Positions 11,915 to 22,700 of a DNA stretch of 64,000 nucleotides are shown here, piece by piece. A model generated the notes under the pieces. It did not search any database, was not told where the DNA came from, and saw only the letters and a list, made by a program, of their open reading frames with translations. Each line of letters starts with the position of its first letter. The first letter of the stretch is position 1. The DNA lies in contig OZ024898.1 of NCBI GenBank assembly GCA_964017195.1, positions 3,664,482 through 3,728,481 on the forward strand, written 5' to 3'. The translations under genes and the position numbers were made by a program. The stretch comes from Siderastrea radians. Its lineage: Eukaryota > Cnidaria > Anthozoa > Scleractinia > Rhizangiidae.

Positions 11915-12344
11915 CTAAATAGTAAGGGGCAAAACAAACAGGCTCTCAGATGCTAACCAACTCAAGGCTATAATATCACCTCCAATGGTAATTGATGTAT
12001 AGCAAATTAAAAAAGTGCTTCCAAAACACAATTAATTCAGTTAAATCTCTTATTATCATTTTCTTTTACTTCTGCAAATCGCCTGCCACCAAAGACACAT
12101 GTCTAAACATAGCCAACGAGGAAATACTCAACAATTAACACCTGACAGAAAAAGGGTGTCCCAACAAAAACATTGCACAGCCCTGATGTCAAATCAACAA
12201 CTACCACAACATTTGCAGACTACAACTCAGCCTTTCAAAACACATAGATGACTGTAAAATAAACACTTGTATAACTCGGATACGACTCTCCGCCGGGTAG
12301 TTTATACCCAGGGAATTCGAATCCCGAAACCTCGAGTTGGACAT

Positions 12345-12412
12345 CGAGTTCGAGTTCGAGTTCGAGTTCGAGTTAGAGTTAGAGTTCGAGTTAGAGTTCG
12401 AGTTAAGAATCG
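12345..12412 (+). repeat. (GAGTTC)n hexamer array
   Basis: GAGTTC units mixed with GAGTTA. It lies about 400 bases before the Penelope-like ORF and is inverted relative to the array at 15849-15940. Confidence 0.9.
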
Positions 12413-12814
12413 AGATCTTTTCCAAATGACAAATTTAAAATGGCTCAAAAGATGCTTCCCAAAAATTCACCACTTCTACATTCCTTTCAAAACAAGGGGA
12501 AAAAAGTCGTTGCGCGTCATGTTGTGCCTTAGTATCACAAAATGCTTCTAGAACAAGTGATTCTACAAAGAGAAAAGAAGCCATTTCTTGGTTTCTTTAA
12601 CCATTTTTCTGTTAATATTTTTCTAAGGGACGAACGTGAAAAAAAAAATGTATCCATCCGCATTACAGATGCAGATAGAGATGGTTGCCCCCCCCCCCCC
12701 CCCTCTTCCGAGAGCTTGCTCACAGGCGTCCACGGCATTTTTTTAGTTTGAGTAATACTATTTAGAGCCATTTTTTCTTTTCCTGATATTTTTTCCCGTT
12801 TGTCGCTGCAGTGA

Positions 12815-15289
12815 TTGATTGGCCACAGTGACAGTGAAAGTGATTCTGCAACAAACCAGCCGCCTCCGCCTGTGGAAAAGCCAGCGCTCATCCACCAACA
12901 AGAACCAGTAAGCGTCCACCCGGAACGTAAACGCCACTACAACCGAACTAAATCACCACCAGAAGAACGAATCAGGTCCGCGGAGAAAGCTATCCGATCC
13001 TTGAAACGGCACCCTGATAAAGGAACTTGCCCGTCGTCACTAAAGTACACGGCAAGGGCTAACATCACAGCAGACACCGATTTCAAGGCGGACATTAAAC
13101 GTATTCGCAAATACTCAGAGAACGAGTTCGTGAAAGCTCTAACTAGATTTCACTATCGCGAAATCGACCGTTGCAGAGTCGAACTTCAAAGAGAAAAGAG
13201 ACTGAAGGCTAAGAACATTTCTCGCACTGCTAAGAATGTAAAACAAAAATCCAAGAAAGCCGCGCTTTCGGCGCCTAGTACATCTAATGTCAATGCCACC
13301 GTTGTAACTAAGTTAGCGGAAGACATTAAGGAGAAAATGGCAGAGTTCAACGAAGTGATGTTACAATTACAGGAAATGTCAAATAAACAAGTTAAACAGT
13401 ACAAATGCCTATTCTCTGACTCGGATAACAAACAAAGGGCCCAAAATAAAACCAACACAGCTAACAAAAAGCGAAAAGAGCGCAAAAGAATCAAACACAC
13501 AAAGCTATTCAATGTGCGTTTAGAGGCGAACAAAAAACACATTAAAAACCTCTCAAATAAAACCTTAACCACTGAGCAAATCAACCTACTGGGTAGAGGT
13601 CTCAAATTTATTCCCACCCCCATAACAAAAGAAATACAAATCCGGCGACAACTCTTGCGTGATTTCGATCAGTTCGCGAGAAGAATGCGCCTCCAATACA
13701 TTTTTCAGGGGGTAGACAACGAACCTCACCCGTTCCATGTCAAATCTACCTGGGTACCACCCATACAACCATCAGTTGCTCTAGAAAGCTATTTAGAAGA
13801 GGTTAAAATTCAACTTGCAGAAATCAAGATTACAAAGCCTAAAAATAACCTGCCAGCGGTTGAACGTGAAGCACTAAAATCGTTAAGACACGACACAGAA
13901 ATTAATCTAAAAAAAGCGGATAAAGGTACAAAAACAGTACTGATGAACAAACAAGACAAAATAAAAGAAGCACAAATCCAACTGGATAACAGAGAACATT
14001 ACAGACCGCTTACTACACCTATGGCAGAAGACACTCACCGCAGAGTTCAACAGCTAATCTATGAGCTGTATGATGGAAATTACATCGACGAAATGACAAA
14101 AAAATGGCTTTGTCAGACACCAAATCCGCCTCGCATTCCAATATTCTACACCCTGACAAAGATACACAAACCGACTCCAGTCGGAAGACCTATTATTTCA
14201 GGGTGCGATGGGCCTACAGAAAAGTTATCTGCATTTATTGACAAACTACTTCAGCCGATAGCACAAAAACAACAGTCGTATATCAAAGACACAACGGACT
14301 TTATTAATTTCTTAGAGAAAACTAAAGTCCCGAAGAACACAATCCTTGTTTCAATGGACGTAACCAGCCTATACACAAACATTCCACAAGAGGAGGGTAT
14401 CGACACTGTGTGCAGAGCATACGAGACCTTTCATAAGGACGAACCTCCTGTCCCTACGCGACTACTTAAAAAAGCGCTGAGACTCATCTTACAAGAGAAT
14501 TCATTCCAATTCAATGGAAGCAACTACCTTCAAACGCACGGAACCGCCATGGGCACTAAAATGGCGGTCGCCTTTGCCAATATTTTTATGGCAAAGATTG
14601 AAACACAAATCCTCAGCAAAAGCACGTATAGGCCTTTCGTTTTCAAGCGCTTCATAGACGATATTTTCTGCCTCTGGGACAGAAGCAGAGAAGACGTACA
14701 ACAGTTCATTGTACAATGTAACAATCACCACCCCACTATCAAGTTTACGGCTGAAATTTCAGAAACAGAAACAACTTTCTTGGATACCAACGTATACAAA
14801 GGCGATAGATTCAAAACTGAATCAGTTCTTGATGTGAAAACGCATTTCAAGCCAACTGAAACATTTCAATATACAGAATTTTCCACGTGTCACCCACCGG
14901 GTGTCAAGAGAGGCTTCATTAAAGGAGAAGCTCTAAGACTTCTTCGCACAAACTCTTCTAGAATCACTTTTGAAGAGAACATTAAGAAATTTAAAACTAA
15001 CCTCATTGAGAGAGGCTACCCAGAAAAGCTTACTCAAGAAACCCTTTCAGAGGTTAAATTTGAAAGCAGAAAAGAAGCTCTCACACAGAAACAGAAACAA
15101 AATAAACGAATCTTGCCTTTCGTCACAGAATACCACCCATCAGTGCCTAACTTGAAACAAATACTCATGAAAAACTGGCATTTTATAGAACAACAACCGC
15201 GGTCAAATGAAATTTTCAGAGAACCGCCCATAGTATCTTACAAGAGGGGGCGTTCACTGAAAGATATACTCGTCAAAGCAAAACTATAA
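12815..15289 (+). mobile_element. Penelope-like reverse transcriptase without GIY-YIG endonuclease
   Basis: An 824-codon open frame. The first 370 residues are basic and coiled. The RT core follows: LTKIHKPTPVGRPIISG, SMDVTSLYTNIPQEEG, GTAMGTKMAVAFAN and the catalytic RFIDDIF (about residues 612-618). It ends at VSYKRGRSLKDILVKAKL, exactly where canonical Penelope-like proteins go on to a Cys motif and GIY-YIG nuclease, as the copy at 60.9-62.0 kb does. No GIY-YIG motif is seen at the N-terminus either. The listed start is TTG preceded by a TGA, directly after an acceptor-like pyrimidine-CAG, so the real start may be spliced or downstream. The RT frame is intact. It is probably an EN-minus type, though a 3' deletion is the alternative. 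Confidence 0.8.
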
Positions 15290-15848
15290 TCAAGGCTAAT
15301 ACACGTGCGTGGGAGTCGTGCAGGCCTGTCACCCCCATTTTACACATGAGAAAGTTCACTTCATAAGCTGATCGATTTTATCGTGGTTTTTCTTCCGCTT
15401 ATAGAGTTTTGCGACCAGGACAAAGGGTGGCAAGAAGAAATGTATTCTGCACTTAATGACCGGGGCGCCGAGGAAACCGCACACTAGGGCAAAATTGTTT
15501 TGTTTCCTGTAGAGGTTCATACTGAGGCGACACAAACAATTTTTTTTATGTTTTTGTTTGTTTGCTTGATTGTTTTTTTGTCAAATGATGGTGGCTTTTA
15601 ACACTTACTTCGTAACATTTCAAGTTTCTTTCTAGCTGTGATTTTGTACAAGAGTCGGTCAGAACTTCACGCCATCGCAAGGGCGTCGACGGGTAACAAA
15701 TTCTTTTCAAGGTATTCCACCTTCTTCGTTCATAGCTAGCGCCAGTCCCCAACCGCGTAATAAAAATCCCTCCTTCACTGCAAATACCTTTCCGCTACTA
15801 TTTTTTTAATTATCGATTATAGATTTTAACTCTTTTGCTAGGAACAGT

Positions 15849-15940
15849 AACTCGAACTCTAACTCGAACTCTAACTCGAACTCTAACTCGAACTCGAACT
15901 CGAACTCGAACTCGAACTCGAACTCGAACTCCAACTCGAA
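15849..15940 (+). repeat. (CTCGAA)n hexamer array
   Basis: CTCGAA units mixed with CTCTAA, about 560 bases after the Penelope-like stop. It is the reverse complement of the array at 12345-12412. Confidence 0.9.
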
Positions 15941-16079
15941 GGTCCTTCACTCCCTTATACCCACAACCGAATCCGAGATCTCGCCCGCAGCTGAAGTCAC
16001 AATGGACTCGAGAAATAAACTTGCAAACGACAACCATGCTTTTGTCATACAAATTGTCAGCGAAGCCTCGCCCATAGCT

Positions 16080-17215
16080 CGACACAACAAATCTTGAGAA
16101 CAAACATTCGCAAATCTGGAACAATGCGAAACTTGGCGAAACCTCGCTCACAATCCATGACACAATTAACTCTGCTAACAAGCATTTCACAAATCTGCGA
16201 CAATGCCTTCGTCTTATAAAAGGCTTGGCGAAACCTCGCTCACAATTCAAGACACAATAAACTCTGGTAACAGGCATTTCACAAATCTGCAACAGTGCCT
16301 TAATCTTACAAAAAGCTTGGCGAAACCTCGCTCGCAATTCAAGACACAATAACTTTGATAACAAGGCACTTGACAAATCCGCGACAATGCTGTCATCCCA
16401 CAAAAACCTCGGCAAACCTCGCTCGCAATACAAGACACAATACCTTTGATAACAAGGCACTTCACAAATCTGCGACAATGCTGTCATCCCACAAAAACCT
16501 CGGCGAAACCTCGCTCGCCATTCAAGACACAATAACTTTGATAACAAGGCACTTCACAAATCTGCGACAATGCTGTCATCCCACAAAAACCTCGGTGAAA
16601 CCTCGCTCACAATTCAAGACACAATAACTTTTACAACAAGGCACTTCACAAATCTGCGACAATGCTGTCATCCCACAAAAACCTCGGCGAAACCTCGCTC
16701 GCAATTCAAGACACAATAAACTTTGATAACAAGCATTTCACAAATCTGCGACAATGCTTTTGTCTTATAAAGAACTTGGCGAAACCTCGCTCACAATTCA
16801 AGACACAATAAACCTTGATAACAAGCATTTCACAAATCTGCGACAATGCTTCTGTCTTACCAAGAACGTGGCGGAACCTCGCTCACAATTCAAGACACAA
16901 TAAACTTTGATAACAAGCATTTCACAAATCTGCGACAATGCTTTGTCTTACAAAGAACTTGGCGAAACCTCGCTCACAATTCAAGACACAATAAACCTTG
17001 ATGACAAGCATTTCACAAATCTGCGACAATGCTTCTGTCTTACAAAGAACGTGGCGGAACCTCGCTCACAATTCAAGGCACAATAAACTTGATAACAAGC
17101 AGTTCACAAATCTGCGACAATGCTTTCATCCCACAAAAAAACCTCGGCGGAACCTCGCCCACAATTCAGGACACAATAAACCCTGACAACGGGCACCCGC
17201 AAATCTGGGATATTA
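16080..17215 (+). repeat. 92-bp tandem satellite, about 12 copies
   Basis: The anchor GCGACAATGC recurs at 16381, 16472, 16564, 16656, 16748, 16840, 16932, 17023 and 17114, a spacing of 91-92 bases. Each unit contains GGCGAAACCTCGCTCACAAT and ends in TTCACAAATCT. The outer copies are more diverged. It creates repetitive spurious ORFs on both strands. Confidence 0.93.
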
Positions 17216-17259
17216 AAACCTCTTAAATGCAAACAAAAGCATATAAAAACAATATCCAC

Positions 17260-17502
17260 CTCGAGTTCTCCACCTTGCGCATCAGCATTTTGTACAGGTC
17301 CAGGTTGTTGGGCCTGCGGTGCCTGAACATTTGGCGCTGGAAGATTCTGTCCATCAGCCTGACCAACACGCTGAGCGTTACCATCACCACGAGGGACATC
17401 CTGACCGTCTGCCTGCTGCTGAGCATCCTGTCGGTCACCACGATCAGCATTCAGAGGAACGTCTTGTGGGGCTTGAGGAAATTGAACACGTCTCGCTGCC
17501 AT
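17260..17502 (-). CDS. Gag exon 1, Gln/Asp/Pro-rich N-terminus
   Basis: The first in-frame ATG after repeat A1 is at 17502 (MAARRVQFPQ). The frame stays open further upstream but has no earlier ATG before a stop. The product is low-complexity (QAPQDVP, QQQADGQD, APNVQAPQAQQ). The likely donor is CTCGAG|GTGGAT at 17260, which is weak. It leaves phase 0, matching exon 2 at 11914, so the intron is about 5.3 kb. Confidence 0.6.
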
Positions 17503-17551
17503 CTCCAAAAGTACGTAAAAGTCGTGCGGTTCGAGGTTCTCGGGGAAAAAA

Positions 17552-17720
17552 TCGTTCTTCACTCTGTCCGCTGGAAGAGAAACTGAGCAAGAAAACTTGT
17601 TATCTCATCAGCTTTATACCCCCCTATTACGTAATCCTCCGGAGAATATCACTTTGAGTGTTAATCAGTCGTTTTGGATCTTATTTTGACTTCGCACGTG
17701 GATATGAGTATTGTGAATAG
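17552..17720 (-). repeat. Split direct repeat A1 (5' end of the retrotransposon)
   Basis: 169 bases matching A2, with one extra C in the C tract. It marks the 5' limit of the element on the minus strand and carries a pyrimidine-AG just before gag. Confidence 0.86.
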
Positions 17721-18166
17721 CATAGGAATAGGACATTTGCACGATGGCGTTATTTGACTTCAATTACCGGAATTCGTTAGGTTCAGTTCTTTTCCAACGA
17801 GATTTAAATAACAATGACCTTAATTTGCATCACAAAACAACAAACTGATGGATTTTGGTAGCTCTAGTCAAATGACGTCATCCTGCAGATGCCCTATGGA
17901 CCATTTCCCGAAGGCCTTAAAAGCATCATTTCCAATGTGACCATAAGTTTTCAATTACATACAAGCAAAACTCATTTGCATTTGAAAGTGTTGCAACAAG
18001 CCTCGCTATGATAGGGGCTAAAGGCAATTCTGAAGTATTTTAGGACCTTAAAGATCATGTCACAGATACATGTATAAATTCTGTTCCGTAAGCCTTAATT
18101 TTCCCCCAGTTACTAGATATAAGAGACTTCGTTAGCACGATAACGAACTGATAGTCTTTTAGAAGG
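17721..18166. other. Intergenic, nothing recognised
   Basis: No coding or repeat structure seen. Confidence 0.4.
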
Positions 18167-18902
18167 CCGGGGGGGCACTTGACCTATGTTTTAGGTGCCC
18201 CTGAGGGTCTGAAACCCTGACCCTGTTCAGGACAAAAAAAAACCCTGATTAATGTATACCCCATTTACTCCAATAAGCGTCGCGGCGCTTATTAGGTTTT
18301 TCGCCCCTCAAATGCGGCGCTTATTTAAAATTGGACGCGAAAAAGAAATCTTTTCTTTTAATTGAACGGTATATTTTCTATCTGTAAGAAAAATTGACAG
18401 TAACTAACAGAAGCGTCGTTTGATTGTCATCATTCGTCTCTTCCGGCACTTTAATAAAATGTCACTAAAATTGTAAGCAAGGAACAGAATGAAGTGCTCG
18501 GTCTCCGAGGTTCAAAACGCTTATTCTGGATAGAGAACTTAAAGGGCGAGCGGTGAAATATAATCATTTCGAATTGAAGAACATCGCTTTTGATGAAAAG
18601 AAATTTCCAACGCTGTTTTAGAGTTGCTTTATAGAGGTTTTTTAGTTATACGGAATTCCTCTAATAAGCGCCGCATCGGGACCGCGGCGCTTATTCGGGG
18701 GCGGCACTTATTGCCCTTTTTGTCCCAAATGCGGAGCTTATTCGAGTAAATACGGTAAGCCATATTTAACGACGACCATCGTGCAACGATACCCTGTTTA
18801 CCCAGACTCGCATAAAATTATATACCCTGTTTAGGACAGCGGCCAAAAGCCATACCAGCGTCACGTCACAGTATAGGTCCTATGAGGGTGTACCCCCCCC
18901 TG
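18167..18902. mobile_element. Non-autonomous DNA element with G-rich ends, host of a nested element
   Basis: The left end reads GGGGGGGCACTTGACCTATG. The right end has the inverted counterpart (CCTATGAGGGTGTACCCCCC). The CCCTGTT(C/T)AGGACA phrase recurs inside both halves. The element is split by the 497-bp insertion below. Confidence 0.5.
18259..18755. mobile_element. MITE with TA duplication (Tc1/mariner-like)
   Basis: Terminal inverted repeats around CC..ATTTACTC.AATAAGC, with TA on both sides (18257-58 and 18756-57). Subterminal AATAAGCGCCGCG-type motifs recur on both sides. No transposase ORF. Confidence 0.65.
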
Positions 18903-19797
18903 GATAAGTAGGCATCCAGTCACAAAGTGCAATTGCTTATATCCAGCCCCTGACATGACAATGACCAGATGGCATATTTTTTCACGTTGCATGCGCTACC
19001 TGAATGCCAACATGCGCAGTTAGATAATAAATAAATCAGCTGCGGCACTTTTTGCTCATATTCTTTATGTTTATTTCATTTTCTGTTTACCTGCAAGATA
19101 AAATGACTCAAGAATCAAGAACTGGGTTGAATACAACCCCAGTTTTACAGAGGTCTGGTGAAAATGCTGCGTATGAAGTATGATATAGTTGATTTGGTAT
19201 AGCAGTATACAATTCTAGTTATTTTACTCTGATAATAACGATACTGATAGATCTAAGCTAAAATTACAGGAGAAATTCTCTGTTAGACAGTAAAAAAAGA
19301 ATGGAAATTTTACGGTACATTTGAAACTTCTGTAGAACACTCCTGGAGCGCTGAACACTTAGATACAAAATATAGTTTCTACATTATTCTAGCATCTAAA
19401 TTGATAATTCTAATTGATTAAAAACATCTTGGATGTTACAGTAAATATATTGCAAAGATTTTTGGTATCAGTTTAGACAAACAGGTTGTTCAGTTAAAAT
19501 AATTTAAATGTCAATCAAAGAATTACTGTTACAAATTATTGAAATACAGAATTGCTGATAAAAACTGAGTTTCCTTTCACACAAGAGACATGGCATCTCT
19601 TTCAGATCCTTGAAAGACAAATGTCTGTTGTTGAAATCGCCATAGTACACGAAAAATTGTTTTCGTTATCCTTGACAGCAAAAAGTTTTTGAAAATATTA
19701 AATTACACATTAAAATAGCTAAAGAGTAGTATTTTCTACGCCTAGATAAATAAAAGTATAGCGACAAGGACTCCATGTTGTATTGCACAGTGTGTCC
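18903..19797 (-). other. 3' region of the Argonaute gene
   Basis: Probably 3'UTR on the minus strand. A TTTATT at 19070 (AATAAA on the minus strand) is a possible poly(A) signal. No other feature. Confidence 0.35.
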
Positions 19798-22700
19798 TCA
19801 GGCGAAGTACATGCCTTTGAGCATCTCTGGATGAACTTGGACGGCTTTGGCTAAAATCTGCGGACTTCTGTCATCACCGTGACCACCGCTGCAGGAGGAG
19901 CCGTTTTCCGGACTAAAAGGAGAACGAAGAGAAAAATATGTAATATTTAAACAATAGAGTTCTTCTGTCGAAGGCACTATCGTGTGATCGTGTGATAGGT
20001 TGCCCGAGGAAATTTGATGTTCACAACAAAAATATAGTTCGAGGGCTTGTATGAAGTTTGAACATCAAATTTCCGAGGAAACCTATATCACACACAGGGC
20101 CTGAGACAGAAGGACTATATTGTTTTTATTGTACAATGCTAAATTTTGAGCGAAAATTGCCACAGGCGGGCAGTATGCGCTGATAGGCGCCCGCTGAGGA
20201 GAGACACTATCACGTCACGTGATCGACTTGACCAATGGGAGCAAGCCAAAATTTAGCGTTGTACTATAAACATCGTTAGAAATAGGCCATTTTCGAATTG
20301 TCTTGAGCCTCCTTTTCAAAGCGAGGCCTCGTGCAAAACCTTTCATATGAAAATGAGTTTTATCTGCATGTGAATGAAAACTCATTTTCATATGAAAGGC
20401 TATGCACCAAGACTCGCTTTGAAAAAGAGGTACAAGACAACTTGGAAATGGCCTATTAACCTCTAGTGCATGCGCGCACTGATTGGTTTAAAGCGATCTA
20501 CCTATTTGCCACTAGAAGGACTTCCATGTCCTCTGGGAATAGTAATATATTCACGGTTGTCTATTAGAAATACGCGAATCTGATTGGTTCAATCATAGAC
20601 ATGTAAATTATTTTAAGCGAGAAACAGAAAATCATAGCAACTTTTTAATTTCCAAGGACATAGCGCGCACAACCATTTTCTATTTAACAATTAGATTATG
20701 AGCTCGAGATTTCTATCGCGTGATAGTTGATGAAGCCGAAGGCCCAATCAACTATCACGCATAGAAATCGAGAGCGAATAATCTAATTGTTTTAGTATAA
20801 ATCTCGATTAATATACCACGAAATTGAAAAGTTTTACTTAATTGCATTGTTATTTTCAAGTATAAAACTGCGCCTGCCACTCACCTTTTCGCTACTCACT
20901 ATCTATCACGGAATAGATAGCGAGTAGGATAGCCAATCAGATTGCAGCATTTATGATAGAACGCTATTAGATTTATACTAATAGCGAATAGAAAACGACG
21001 ATTCTGTTAATCAGATTCGCGTATTTGTGGCAACAGAACACGGTGAATGTGTTTCAATAGCTGATACATAACGAACGCGCCCCCTATGTCATTTAATTTG
21101 TTTTTATCACCTGTAAAAATATGAATTAAGTATCGTCGTTTTCCACTTGCAATGATTTTGTTGCCCACTAAAACTGCAGCATTCAGCAGCTTCAGTGGCC
21201 TTGTAAATGCATTATTTTGTCGCAGAACGTGGAAAAAGCCTGCTTCTTTTTGGTTCGGACTATTAACATAAAACGTAAGAAAAAATCGAACCCATGACCT
21301 CCCGTGCACCGGTCAGGCGCTCTAACCACTGAGCTACTGAGCTACTGGGAGACTCATGGCGAGCAAGGCCATATTTACTAAGTTGGGATACGCGTCCTGC
21401 ATACTGCAAGGATCAGCTGGACAAACAAAAAGTCCACGCCTGGTGCTCAGCTTAGAGTTGGAAGAGGGACAGCACAGTTGCCTGTACTGGAACGGGACAT
21501 TACCCAGGCTACCAAGACAGCAATTAAGTACACACGCAAAACAGAGCTGAATAACACAGTGCGCATGTCCGTACGTCAAGGCAAAGACTCATTACCAGGG
21601 TCTTCGCACTAAATACATCTTTCGCAAGGATACTTTCCATTTACAGAACTTGACATTTTGTTCAAAATACCTTTACAAGCACAACAACCGCGGCCGTCTA
21701 AAAACGCATCGAAAAACCTTTATCGCCACAAGCTTTGCGTTTGCAACCGGAAAATCCTTGGCGAAATGGCAGCCCACGTTTAGCACCGCTGTCCACTTTG
21801 AGCGTTTCTTGAGCTCTGCCACGCGCAAATCTTCTTATAAAACTAGTGTCCAGTTACTTACTTTTCTCGTTCTCTCTCGATCATGTGGAACCTTGCCCTG
21901 AACGCCACCAAATGCGCATAATAAGCCGGGGCTGGTATGGACACCGCACGTGTGCACCGCACATAGGTATGGCACAGCTGATACGTCAGAGACTGAAGCT
22001 CGTCAGCTTTGAAGTTGTTATCGTCCCACAGCACGTGGTAATGAGAAGGCCGGCTTGTTCCCTGGAGCGAACACAATATACGAGACATTAACCTCGACAA
22101 ATTCTAGCCGTGTTCTAAACCTTCATCGTCAAATCTTTGTTTCAAAACAAAATTGGACGACATTGCTGCACAATGAATCTCTACTTAACCTTAAAATAAT
22201 ACAAAAGTGCAATCATTCAAACGAAAGCTGCTGAGAAGTACTTTCCTGAAGTACTGTTTGTTAATCTGTGTAAAGTGGTTCTAACTTTTGAGTCTGTGGA
22301 CGAAATCCTAAAGTGTGACCATTCAAATGAAAGCTGCTGAGCAGTACTTTCCTGTGGTGCTGTTTGTGCTGTACAAGGTGGTTCTACCTTTTGAGACTGT
22401 GGATGAAATCCCTAAGTGTGAGCATTAAAATGAAAGCTGTTACACGGACGAAGCGCTCAAGAGCAGTCTGTGTAGTCTGTGGACGAAGCACTCAAGATTG
22501 ACCATTCAAATAAAAAGCTACTGGACAATAGTTCCCCACAACAGTGAACACTCTTCGTTTTTCAATATTTTGTGAAATTGTTTTACAGAACTTTTGCCTG
22601 TCGGACCTTGAGGAACCTTGGGAATGGAAGCGTTCAGCGACTATCTCAACCCTGCATGTAGATTCCCCCATACAATGTGAGTGACTGAGGGTGCTTGCAG

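Larger units (their letters stand above)
11915..17259 (-). other. Gag intron of the retrotransposon, 5.3 kb, filled with insertions
   Basis: Bounded by a weak GT donor and a good AG acceptor on the minus strand, with phase-0 joining. It contains hexamer arrays, a plus-strand Penelope-like ORF and a 92-bp satellite. 11915-12340 and 15290-15840 hold nothing else I recognise apart from a C tract near 12690. Confidence 0.5.
6820..17720 (-). mobile_element. Tyrosine-recombinase retrotransposon (Ngaro/PAT-like) with split direct repeats
   Basis: Read on the minus strand the order is repeat A1 (17720-17552), gag, RT/RNase H, tyrosine recombinase, repeat B1 (7206-7138), A2 (7142-6975), B2 (6888-6820). 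A1 and A2 match over about 168 bases with one C added in A1. B1 and B2 match over 69 bases. This A-ORFs-B-A-B layout is the split-direct-repeat structure known for PAT and Ngaro elements, and it suits integration by recombinase rather than integrase. No adenine-methyltransferase domain was seen, which favours Ngaro over DIRS. The copy is damaged: there is a frameshift at about 10750 and a nonsense codon at 9656-9658, and a Penelope-like element sits in its gag intron. Confidence 0.82.

Noticed and set aside
12345..12412. Telomeric repeat
   Set aside because: The unit is GAGTTC/GAGTTA, not TTAGGG, and the array is short and internal.
12267..12551. Plus-strand ORF with an Arg-Val run
   Set aside because: A translation of the GAGTTC hexamer array.
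16080..17215. CRISPR-like array
   Set aside because: The units are contiguous 92-bp tandem repeats without unique spacers, and the genome is eukaryotic.
15810..17226. Several ORFs with repeated CCHPTKTS- or GRGFA-like phrases
   Set aside because: Translations of the 92-bp satellite and hexamer array, present in all frames.
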